NCBI GenBank assembly: GCA_030512295.1
Contig: JAULSR010000004.1
Location: forward strand, 186,001 to 250,000
Length of the DNA stretch: 64,000 bases
Direction of reading: 5' to 3'
Source: Bombardia bombarda
Lineage: Eukaryota; Ascomycota; Sordariomycetes; Sordariales; Lasiosphaeriaceae
Part shown: piece by piece, positions 46,454 to 56,800 of the stretch
Position numbering within the stretch: the stretch's first letter is position 1
Layout of the letters: every line of letters starts with the position of its first letter
Translations under genes and position numbers: made by a program
Notes under the pieces: model-generated
Told to the model about the DNA's origin: nothing
Databases searched by the model: none
Seen by the model: only the letters and a program-made list of their open reading frames with translations

Positions 46454-46709
46454 GGTGGTGGTTTTGGTGTTGGTGTTGAGGGTGGAGGAGTTCGGTTGAC
46501 GCGCTACGGCTACCGCTGCTGCTGCCACTGGCCGGACTTGTGCTGCTGTGCTCCCGCGACTGGCGATGGGTCTGGGTATAACTGCGGAGGTATTGTAGAC
46601 CGCGCAGTCGACTTGTTCGTGGTGATGGGCCCGGAGACACAGGCGAGGCAGACACAGCGGGATTTCCAAGTCCCGGGGTCGTAGGCACGCGCGCGGGTTG
46701 GGTGAACAT
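44395..46709 (-). CDS. DMA1: FHA-RING E3 ubiquitin ligase Dma1-like (Chfr/RNF8 type), frameshifted as written
   Basis: Three exons, 45535-46709, 45315-45432 and 44395-45227; about 708 residues if one base is added. The N-terminus is disordered with a Gln14 run. The FHA domain (about 260-390) shows VIRVGRYSERD, VVSRRHCEFWYEDGKWFIKD and SSSGTFLNHIRLSPPG. The RING follows THKRLRNM: CSICLNSIA, then PCQCLFVAPCSHTWHFKCIR and ICPNCRAAADLEAEVE. Dma-family ligases act in septation, spindle-position and mitotic checkpoints. After the acidic DSDEGEQPPQEG segment the reading frame shifts. The other frame runs SINADTLGTIPLPRMS to the family-typical EGPITPRNDAGPWVFDGSG tail. One added G in the C/G runs at 45021-45030 joins them; a 32-nt intron could too but is too short. 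Intron 1 has two in-frame acceptors 9 nt apart. Confidence 0.85.
46413..46454 (-). repeat. Coding CAA14 (polyglutamine) repeat
   Basis: Fourteen pure CAA codons on the minus strand in the disordered N-terminal part of the Dma1-like protein. It is a likely length-polymorphic microsatellite. Confidence 0.93.
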
Positions 46710-47464
46710 TAGGTGACAAACGCTACGAAATGCACATTGATCTGGATAATGAGGTTCCAGGGGGCTTTGGCAACAATGAGGGCGAAATTTGCGGCAGGAC
46801 GGGACCCCGTGGTGGAATCGGTCGGGTGGGCGTCTAAGTAGGTACTGTGCTGATTGCCGAATACAGCACCTAGATAGAGTTACAGCAGTGACGCACGTCC
46901 ACTCAGAGGCTCGTCCAGCACCTGAGTTCTGGGTCAACTCGCCTGGGGCTGTCGAACGTGCCGCCGCTCCCGTCGCTCGGCTCTCCTGACACTCAGGGCG
47001 CCCCTCTACTGTGCTAGGTACCTACCTCGCGTAGCTGCATGTACCTAGGTAGGTAGGTATCTTGTGGCCGTGGGTGGAGAGACTGGAGGCTCAAGAGCCG
47101 GGGCACTCGCATTACGTAAGACACAGACAGAACCACCTGACACGGTCCATGTGTGCCCCGTGTTGTGCTGTGACTAGGCTTCAGCAGGCCTCAGCAGGCT
47201 GTCTCGAGGCTGTGACTGCACTGACGGGGGCTGACGGGGGGTCGTTAGGCGGGCCAAGGAACGCCTATCGATAAGGGACCGAGACCCATCCGTTTGGGCC
47301 GACGGGTGGCGCTGAGAAATTTGGCCAAGAGGTCCAGGCTCTGTCGTACGCCAAGACCGTAGCTAAGGCAAGGCAATAACTGTTATTATCGTAGATTAAT
47401 CTTTGAGCCGAGCCATGATCAGTTGCCCAGACCTCGTTGCCCGACCACACACAACCTTGTCGCC
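46710..47464. promoter_or_regulatory. Divergent promoter between DMA1 and alpha-MPP
   Basis: A 755-bp bidirectional spacer. Around 47014-47060 it has a dense group of GTACCTA/TAGGTA units including CTAGGTACCTA and GTACCTAGGTAGGTAGGTA, plus a short direct repeat GCTTCAGCAGGCC-like unit near 47177-47200 and a duplicated CTGACGGGGG near 47220-47240. Function is unknown. Confidence 0.4.
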
Positions 47465-49299
47465 ATGATCAACTCGTCACTCCGGACGGCGCGGCTTCTG
47501 AGCCGGGCCAGGACATCGTGGAATGCGAGCACCATTACAGGAACACTGGGGAGGACGACTCCTCCGGGAAGGAGGACTCTCTCTTCCGTCGTGAGCCCAT
47601 CGCCAAAGGCAAGCAAGGCGTCACCAACCTCAGTCTCACCCATTCGCTAACACCCGCCCAGGAGCCCACAGAGCTGGACAAAATCACAACACTATCAAAT
47701 GGCGTTCGTGTTGCTACCGAGGACCTGCCCGATGCCTTCTCGGGCGTGGGCGTCTACATCGACGCTGGCTCCCGGTACGAGAACGAGTATCTGCGCGGCG
47801 CAAGCCATATAATGGACCGGCTGGCCTTCAAGTCGACAGGCTCGCGCACCGCCGACCAAATAATGGAGACGGTCGAGAACCTGGGCGGCAACATACAGTG
47901 CGCCTCCTCCAGAGAGTCCATGATGTACCAGGCCGCCACCTTCAATGCCGCCATACCCACGACCGTTGAGCTGCTGGCCGAGACCATCCGGGATCCCAAG
48001 CTCACCGACGAGGAGCTTGAGCAACAGCTTGAGACAGCTCAGTATGAGGTGACCGAGATTTGGTCCAAGCCCGAGCTCATCCTCCCCGAGCTCGTCCACA
48101 TGGCTGCATTCAAGGACAACACCCTGGGCAACCCGCTCCTCTGCCCACAAGACATGCTGGGTAAGATCGACAAGAAGACCATTCAAACATACAGAGACGC
48201 CTTCTACAGACCCGAGCGCATTGTCGTTGCCTTTGCCGGCGTCCCACACGTCGAGGCCGTGAGGCTTGCCGAGAAGTACTTTGGCGACATGAAGGCTGCG
48301 CCCGCCCCGGGGCTCCTATCTAGGACAGGATCCGAGACATCACTCGACTCCCTCTCATCCGATTCCAGCGATGCGTCCTCGTCATCCGCCTCGTCATCCT
48401 CCTCCTCCTCATCCACAATACTATCCCACATCCCCTTCCTCAAGAACCTCTCCAGCAGCAGCAGCAGCAGCAGCAGCACAACACAAAACTCCAACATCAC
48501 CACCTCCTCCTCCTCCTCGCACCCCTTCATCCCCATCACCCACGACGACCTCACCCGCCCGTCGCACTACACAGGCGGCTTCCTCTCGCTGCCACCCCAG
48601 CCCGCGCCCCTCAACCCCAACCTGCCCACCTTCACGCACATCCAGCTCGCCTTCGAGGGCCTCCCCATCTCGTCCGACGATATCTACGCCCTCGCCACCC
48701 TGCAGACCCTCCTCGGCGGCGGCGGCTCCTTCTCGGCCGGCGGCCCCGGCAAGGGCATGTACTCGCGCCTCTACACCAACGTGCTCAACCAGCACGGCTG
48801 GGTCGAGTCGTGCGTCGCCTTCAACCACTCGTACACCGACTCAGGCCTCTTCGGCATCGCCGCCTCGTGCTACCCCACCCGCACTGCTGCCATGCTGCAG
48901 GTCATGTGCCGCGAGCTGCAGGCCCTAACCGTCGACGGTGGCTTCTCCGCCCTCAACGAGATCGAGGTCGCCCGCGCCAAGAACCAGCTGCGCAGCAGCC
49001 TGCTCATGAACCTCGAGAGCCGCATGGTCGAGCTCGAGGATTTGGGCCGGCAGGTCCAGGTCCACGGCAAGAAGATCCCCGTGCTCGAGATGACGCGGCG
49101 CATCAACGAGCTGACGATCAAGGATCTGAGGCGGGTCGCGGATATGGTTGTCGGCGGCATGGTGCAGAACCGCGGGGGCGGGAGCGGCGCGCCGACGGTG
49201 GTGCTGCAGGAGGCTACGACGCAGGGCGTGTCGCAGACGGCGCTGACGTGGGATCAGATACAGGATGTGATTTATCAGTGGAAGTTGGGGAGGCGGTGA
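47465..49299 (+). CDS. MAS2: Mitochondrial processing peptidase, alpha subunit
   Basis: Two exons, 47465-47590 and 47662-49299, give 587 residues. The 71-nt intron has donor GTGAGC, branch GCTAAC and acceptor CCAG. Exon 1 encodes an Arg/Ser-rich presequence (MINSSLRTARLLSRARTSW) for the mitochondrial matrix. The M16-family core starts at TTLSNGVRVATEDLPDAFSGVGVYID. The zinc motif is absent (HIMDRLAF in place of HxxEH), as expected for the non-catalytic alpha subunit. The glycine-rich substrate loop GGGGSFSAGGPGKGMYSRLY (about 394-413) is the alpha-subunit hallmark. With the beta subunit it removes matrix-targeting presequences. Unusually, about 75 residues of poly-Ser-rich sequence (about 262-335) separate the two halves, with codon-pure AGC and TCC runs suggesting repeat expansion. 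Confidence 0.93.
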
Positions 49300-50019
49300 G
49301 GTGGGGGGTGTTGATATCTCGGTGGGGTATTGATATGCTCGGTTGTACGGGTTTGTTGGGTTGTACGATGTAAGTAGTGTACATATATACATATATCTAT
49401 CATTAAGTGTGGATAGAAGAAGCTGGATATGGTCCTCTTAGAGTAGAACTGGAGGCTATCATCACCTCTTACTTGTATCAACATGTATTTTGACTAGAAT
49501 TGAATGCGTTGGGGGTGCCGCTTCTGTATTTTTGGGCTAAGCTACGTACTTGGTATATAAACAACATTTTCAACTCCAAATAAGCCATAGGATAGCCACT
49601 GGTTTGTACGTGGCATAAGGTTATGTTAGGTGGATTACTCTCATTCCCGAATATCATACGTATGGCAAGTAAAGTCTCACTGTCTATCTTTCATTGGGTT
49701 CGTGTGTATTTACGTGTATTGTATGTGTTATTGTCGTTGTGTATGATTGGGTATAGTACACATGCAGGCAGCTGCAATCGCTATGTATATTGTAATCCTA
49801 CCATCCGATATTCAAATCCCCTTCATCCCATAACTATCCATCCATCCATTCTTCCCTTCCTCCCATCTCATCGAGCATTCGCCCAACTGAGTCCACGGAC
49901 AAATACATTCAAAAGAAAAACTAATTAATAACCATGCATGTGCGCCTGCCTGTCCCCCTTAAAATATCAGAAAACTCCCATCCAAAGCAAATATCCCCAA
50001 TCTATGCGCCCGCCAAATC
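49300..50019. other. Convergent spacer between alpha-MPP and YML020W-like gene
   Basis: 720 bp between two 3' ends, A/T-rich with short ATCC repeats near 49845-49860. No gene is seen. Confidence 0.5.
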
Positions 50020-52988
50020 TCACAGTTTTGACCGCACCGCTTCTAATCTATACTTGACATCCTTCAACGCCTTGGTCACGGGCTTCCAATCGTCAAACTG
50101 TTCCAGCAGCTCGGCCGTCTCGGCCGTCAGCTCCGACTTGACAAACTCCTCCTCCAGCAGGCCGCGCATGATCCACGGCAGATGGTAAGGGTTAGGCGTA
50201 GTCAGTCCCTGGTGCTTGTGTATCTCGCAGGGGACATTGCCGATGCTCGTGGTTTCTAGGGCGTGTGATACGGCAAGACTTAAAGTATTGGATGTTAGAA
50301 TTATCATTTATATGTATGGGAGGTGTCGCCGAAGCAACTTTTTGGTAGATAGGAGGAAAACATACTCGTAGACCTGTTCGTCATCATATAGCCGAGAATG
50401 TCCCTCGCCCGAATACAGACTCCCCGCTAGGGGTGTTGAGAGTTCGCGGATGAGTCCGTGGTCTGTGACGCCCAGGTTACGCAGCTTCAGCGCAAAGCCG
50501 ACGAGATGTGCGATACTAAAAGCATGTCAATTAGTCGCCCGTTTGTAAACCAGCAAGTGTGTCTCATGCTGTGGACTCACAAGTCTGGGGTATGTATCCG
50601 CCCGTCGATAAAGACGGCTCGGTATATGTATGGGTGATGGGCTGGAGCGTAGATGGCAGACTGACATGCCGGGAATTAGCACAACACGACACGGCAATAG
50701 ACGTGATTGCGAGCTTACCTCCAAAGGAACAAGCTGGTCATCAATGCTGCCAATATACGTGATCCTCGTCCCGAAGCTTAGTACTGCCTTGACTGATGTC
50801 TCCAGCCTCTTGGACACCTCGCTTTCCGGGTCCGCGAATTCCCACAGCTGGGCGGCAGATCCCATGAGCATGCCCATGCTGGATCGGTAGTCCGGGAACG
50901 GACCAAGAGAGACCCCAGCTAATTATTCTCCGTCAGTATTTATGTTTTTGTATGGGACAATAGAACACAGGCCTGACTTACCCATAGAACAGATCCCAAC
51001 CCTGGCCGTTGTGATTATCCCAAGATCAATGAGCTTGGAAAGCAGCATGATGGTCACGGGAACACCCTGAGAGTGGCACGCAAAGACAATCAGGTCAGCA
51101 TTCCGAATGTGGTCGATCCAGTTCAGCAGAAGCTTCCACAGATTCTCCACGCGCTCGGCAATCCTGCCCTCGCCTTCCAAGGCGACCTTTTCGATTTCGC
51201 AGTCCTCGCAACCGTGGCTATCAGCCCACCTCCTAATGGCCTCGGCGCAATGGTTGGCGAATTTTATTGACGTCCCCGTCGGTTGGCCAATCACCGTGCG
51301 AAGGTAATTTGCAGGAACCAGACCATGAACACCAATTGCGATGGCCTTTCTCACCTTGGGCTGTTCCTTGGAAAGGAAGAGATGCTTCGGCTGTGGCTGC
51401 TGTGACCGGAGAATGAGCTGAGTGATTTGCTGGATGATAGAGGGGTTCTCTTTCATCTTGTACGTGCTGCTGAAGGACGGAAGAAGGAGGTTTGGTGGTG
51501 ATTGGACTTTCGCGGAAGTTGGTGTTTTCGGCGGCACGGGCTTTACAGCCTGCTCGCCTTTGGCAGAGGCCTCGGCCCTGGGAGTGTCAGGGCGAAGGGG
51601 GGCTCATCAATTTCCATTGACTGAGGACGCCCCCTTTTACTCTTTTTTGACGAAGACGAAGACTCTCTCAGAATAGCTGCTGCGCCTTTTGCTTTGTCCT
51701 CTTTTGCCACCAACTTCACCGAAGGTGCTATGGAAGCCGTATCTTTGATGTCTATAGAGTTTGCCCTTTGCGGGTGAGATTCGGATCCTTCACCTATAAC
51801 CGCCAACTGGCCTGGCTCTGCTTGTACTGAAGATCTCTTGCCCGAACTGGAACCTGTGTCGCGGGACCAGAATGCCCAAGTAGAGCCTGCTTTTGGAGGC
51901 GGCGTTGGAAGGTTATCTGCCGACGGCGCATCCTGCATGACGACATCCTCGGGGTCTTTCGCTGGCTCACTCGCCACCTCGGGTTCTGTAATCGCTGGTA
52001 CTTCAGGCTCTGATGTAGGGGGTGGCGGAGGAGCCGAGCCACTGCTGGACCAGAAACCAAACCAATAACCAGACGAAGCAACTGGCCTTTCCTGCATCTC
52101 GGGTTGGTTCGGGACCTCTGGAGCTTCCGGTGGCGGCTGCTCTGAAGGTGCTGCTGGTGATGGTACCTCCTCTTCCGACTGGACTACCTTGGCAGGCTCA
52201 TCAACACTCTTCGTTTCCTCAGACCCTGAAACTGTTGGCTCTGGGTTAGCAGCAGGTCTGCCGAACCACCCTAACGGTCCTAACCATCCGGAGGAAGGGG
52301 GAGGGGGCGGTGGTGGTATTGGTTCCGATTCCGTGGGTATCTGGGGCTCTGTAGATTGATTGGTTTCTTCTTGGCCATCATTCCCCATCTTCACATCGGT
52401 GTCCTCGCTGACTGTGCTATTCTCGGGCACTACTTGGCTTGAGCTCGGAACTTGATCGCTGGTGTTTGTCGAGCTGTCCTGGTGATTTGACATAGTGGAG
52501 GCAGCGGAAGATTCGGGTACGCCTTCCAAGCTCATGTTGTCGGCCGTCTTTTTCGTGTCGAAGCGGCTGAAGTCGGCGGTTGCCTTGGACTTGACCGTCC
52601 CGCCCAGAATTGTCTCTCGCGCAACCTGCGTTGACGCCGAGGATTTGGGAGTTCGTGGCCATGAACCGTACCAGCTCTGTCTTTTGAGGACCTGAGATGC
52701 AGTCAGCAATGAAGAGAGGCGGGGTTAAGGCAATGTGCGCGTCGGGAGGCGAAAGAAAGCTACCTGTTTGGACACCTTTCTGGCGGTCGGGGCGCTGTCT
52801 TCGGATGTGGCCGTGGCCATCGCGTCCTGAGACGTGTATGACGATTGCGATGGGGGTTGCGACGGCGGCATGGTCGTATTCGTGGTCGAGGGTGTGGGCG
52901 TGGGCGTGGGTGTAGGTACAGGTGTCGATGATGCACTCGTCGTGCTCCCTTCGGCGGGACTTCTTTTCGCCCGCTTTCGAGGACCCAT
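50020..52988 (-). CDS. YML020W-like alpha/beta-hydrolase-domain protein, frameshifted as written
   Basis: Six exons: 52764-52988, 50982-52691, 50719-50918, 50581-50660, 50366-50515 and 50020-50278; about 874 residues if one base is added. The N-terminal half is disordered and Ser/Pro/Glu-rich, with short WYGSWPR- and WLGPLGWFG-like patches typical of the family. The hydrolase half includes PPNLLLPSFSSTY, KAIAIGVHGLVPANYLRTVIGQPTGTS-type sequence, and a nucleophile elbow ACHSQGVPV (Ser in HSQG). Later conserved blocks are YIGSIDDQLVPLE and PAHHPYIYRAVFIDGR. The large exon loses frame near 51597-51602: upstream reads SMEIDEPP, and the adjacent frame continues RPDTPRAEASAKGEQAVKPV into the hydrolase. 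One more G (plus strand) in the G6 run restores it. Enzymatic activity and substrate are unknown. Confidence 0.8.
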
Positions 52989-53804
52989 ATTGCAAAAGGT
53001 GCAAATCAGTCAAATGGAGGGCAGTATTAGGATCGGGAGGCAGATCGATGGCCGATGCAGCTTGTTATTAAGGTTTTGGCACCATGCTGCTTTGTCTCGT
53101 TGCCTTGAGCTTGTGGTGTCGTTCAGGTGGCCAGCGTGGCGCCGATCCGAGCCGCGGTCCAAATGGCTGGAGCTTGTTGGCCCTGTAGCTGCCGGAGAGC
53201 GTACGTCATTCAACCAGTAATGCCCCGTAGCATATCACCCTCGAGCTGCTCATCGTTATAGGCAACCTATCTTCGCACGTTAGAGCTGCGCTAAAGTAAC
53301 CCTATGGAAATAAGTGAGTAGCGCGCGATCAATTAGCTGAAATCTCATTTGATAAACTTTGAAGGCCTTCACATCTATACCATTCACAGGTGTAGTCCAT
53401 ACGATCACCAACAAGTATTTTTGACTGATTGGGTGGCTCTATGAGTAATGTACTTACTTCGTACATGGGATGAAATGCGAAATACTGTGACGCTGTTTGC
53501 GGCTTAACCCCACCTCAAGGCCTGGCTGTCACAGTGCGGTCATGTACCCCATACACAGGGCTGGCGGGGCCTGATTGGACCCCGCTGCTCTGGGCAGAAA
53601 GTCGCCAAATTGAAACCCACTTCTCCCCATACCGCTTTTCTTATCGTTATCGACCATCCATTGTTCAGCGGGACCCACCTAAAATTTTTGTGGTGGGAGC
53701 TCTCTCGGCTTCGGATTTTTTGACCTTCTTGAAGGCGGGCACCCCGACGAGTGATCTATAGTGGATTACTCTCCAATTGCAACACATTTTACAGCAGAAC
53801 CATC
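52989..53804. promoter_or_regulatory. Divergent promoter between YML020W-like gene and RRP5
   Basis: An 816-bp bidirectional spacer without coding signal. No named operator is recognised. Confidence 0.45.
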
Positions 53805-56800
53805 ATGAGTTCGCTGAAACGAAAGGAAGGCCCGGGGGCTCCCCCGGCCTCCAAGTCATCGCGCGCAGCCTCGGATGCGCGACCCTCGAAACGGACGAAA
53901 CCGACCGAGTCTGCGAAGGACGATGCGAAGAAGGGCGCAAAACCGCCAAAGGACGAGAAGACCGCTGCCTCCAAGCCCGTGACAGCCCCTCTTGTCTCGC
54001 GCCTTAAGGAGGAGGAGCCCATGTTCCCCAGAGGCGGTGCAAGTGTCTTGACCCCTATGGAACAAAAAGAAATTCAGATCCAAGCCAAGAACGATGTTCT
54101 CTTCGAGCAGGATGCCGCCAAAGCCGCCAAGAAGAACGACAAGAGCGACAAAGTCATCAAGAAGGGGAGGCGGAAGGCCAAGGTCGATAACGAGACAGTA
54201 AAAAAGACAGTGAGGGACGAAGACGAGGTCAAGATTGAAAGTTTGAACTTCAAGGCAAGTCATAGGCGCCCATTCCACCATCCCCCGTGCCCGCTAACAA
54301 CCTGCAGCGACTCGTCAAGGGCTCTCTGGTCCTTGGTACCGTTTGCGCCATCGATTCGTTGGATGTTTCCATTGCGCTGCCCAACAACCTCGTTGGCCAT
54401 GTGCCCATCACTGCTATATCCGAGTCCCTCACGAAGCGCCTGCAAGCGAGCACAAACGAGGAGGACGTCGCAGGAGATTCCGACGGCGAGGATGATGTCG
54501 ACCTCGAATCCATTTTCCAGATTGGCCAATATGTCCGATCCTACGTCGTATCTACCCTCGACGAGTCCTCAACCCCACCTGGTAAGGGAAAGCGCCATAT
54601 CGAGCTTTCCCTCCAGCCCGCGCTCGCCAACACCGGAATGACAGACCAAGATGTTGTTGAGAACTCCACTATCATGGCCTCTATTGTCAGTGTCGAGGAC
54701 CACGGTTTCGTTATGGACATCGGTGTCGCCGATTCGACTCTGAAGGGATTTTTGCCCAAGAAGCAGCTTGATAAGAGCATTTCGGAGGACAGGATGCAGC
54801 CAGGCTCTGTTCTGCTGTGCATTACTACAGGAAAGAGCGCGAACGGCAAAATCGTGCAACTATCTACTCTGGTTGACAACATCGGAAACGCCAAGAATTC
54901 TCCGTCTGCCGCTACCACTATCGACACATACCTGCCTGGAACAACGGCCGATATCTTGGTGACTGAGGTCTCTCAACATGGAATTGTTGGCAAGATTATG
55001 GGTCTTTTGGACGTAACAGCTGACCTTGTCCACTCCGGTGCTGGGCCCGACGGCGTTGACCTCGAGGAGGAATACCATGTCGGCTCGCGTCTGCAGGCAA
55101 GAGTCATCTGCAACTTCCCTACTTCGAAGAAGCCCAAGCTCGGTGTTTCCATTTTGCCGCATGTTTTGTCATTGAAATCTAAGATGGCCGATAAGGATGG
55201 CCGAACAACTTTACCTTTAGAAGTCCTTCCCAACTCGGCAATGATGGAGCGCTGCAAAGTGCAACGGGTTGAAGCCGACATTGGCCTCTACGTTGATGTT
55301 GGCGTTCCCGGCGTTCCAGGGTTTGTTCACATCTCAAGGGTCAAAGATGGCAAGGTAGATGCGTTATTTGAAAACAGCGGTCCGTTTAAGGTCGGCTCGG
55401 TCCACCCCGGCAGAGTCATTGGATACAACGCCTTTGACGGCATGTTCCTCATTTCACTGGAGAAAAACATCCTGGAGCAACCCTTCCTCCGCATCCAGGA
55501 TATTCCAGTTGGTGCGGTGGTTGCCGGTGTCGTCGAGAAGCTCGTAATCAACTCCGACGGCCTTGGTGGTCTGATCGTCAAGATCGCAGACGGTATCTCT
55601 GGGCTGGTTCCCGAGATGCACTTGGCCGATGTTCACCTACAACATCCTGAGAAGAAATTCAGGGAGGGTATGAAGGTGAAGACTCGCGTGCTCTCTACCA
55701 ACCCGGCGAAGCACCAGGTCCGTCTGACATTAAAGAAAACGCTGGTCAATTCGGAGGCTCCCCCAATTCAGTCGTATGACGAGCTAGCCGTCGGGTTACA
55801 GGCCCCCGGCACAATCGTCAACATCTTGCAGCATGGCGCAATCGTGCAGTTTTATGGGCGATTGCGGGGTTTCCTCCCCGTCTCTGAGATGAGCGAGGCA
55901 TATATCCATGATCCCAAGGAACATTTCCGTGTTGGCCAGTCTGTCAGCGTTTTCATCATTAGCTTCGACCCAGAGGCAAGCAAGCTCATTGTTTCCTGCA
56001 AAGATCCTGCTGCCTTTGGACTTGAGAAGCAGCTTGCCCTCCAAAAACTCCAATTCGGCAATATTGTTTCAGCAAGAGTTACCCAGAAAACCGAAGATGA
56101 TATTTTTGTTGAACTCGACGGCAGCTCTCTCAAGGCCATTCTCCCCATCGGCCATCTCACGGATAAGTCGGCCAGCAAGACACAATCAGCACTGAAGAAG
56201 ATCCACGTCAGTCAATTGCTGACCGACTTGGCAATCCTTGAGAAGCACGAAGGTCGGCGATCCATTACCCTCACCGCTAAGCCCAGCCTTGTCAAGGCAA
56301 GCCAGGAAGGCAAGTTGCTTTTCAGCCTCGATAATGCTCGTGTTGGTGACAAGGTCCATGGCTTCATCCGCAATTTCACAGCCACGGCTGCCTTTGTTCA
56401 GTTTGGAGCCAAGTTGACTGCTCTGCTTCCAAAGTCGTTGATGCCTCGTGATATTCAGGATAAGCCAGACTTTGGAATGCACAAGTTCCAGTCCCTACTT
56501 GTCAAGATCACCTCCATCAATAGGGAGCTCAACCGCTTGGTCGTTGCTATCCCCTCAGATACTGAGGAGGAGGTGGCCGAGAAGGCCGTCAAGGCTGCCG
56601 CGGAAGCAGTGAACTCCCTGGATGAGACGATTCGCTCTATGGACGATGTGTCTGTTGGCAAGTTGACCAAGGCCAGGATAGTTGCTATCAAGGATACACA
56701 GTTGAACGTTGAGCTTGCGGACAACATCCAGGGACGTATTGATGTGTCACAGATTTTCGACAGCTGGGATGAGATCTTGGACCCCAAGAATCCCCTGAAG

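Noticed and set aside
26476..46709. Functional DNA-damage gene cluster (LIG4, DOT1, DMA1, FHA kinase)
   Set aside because: The genes are spread over more than 30 kb among unrelated housekeeping genes with independent promoters; proximity is most simply coincidence.
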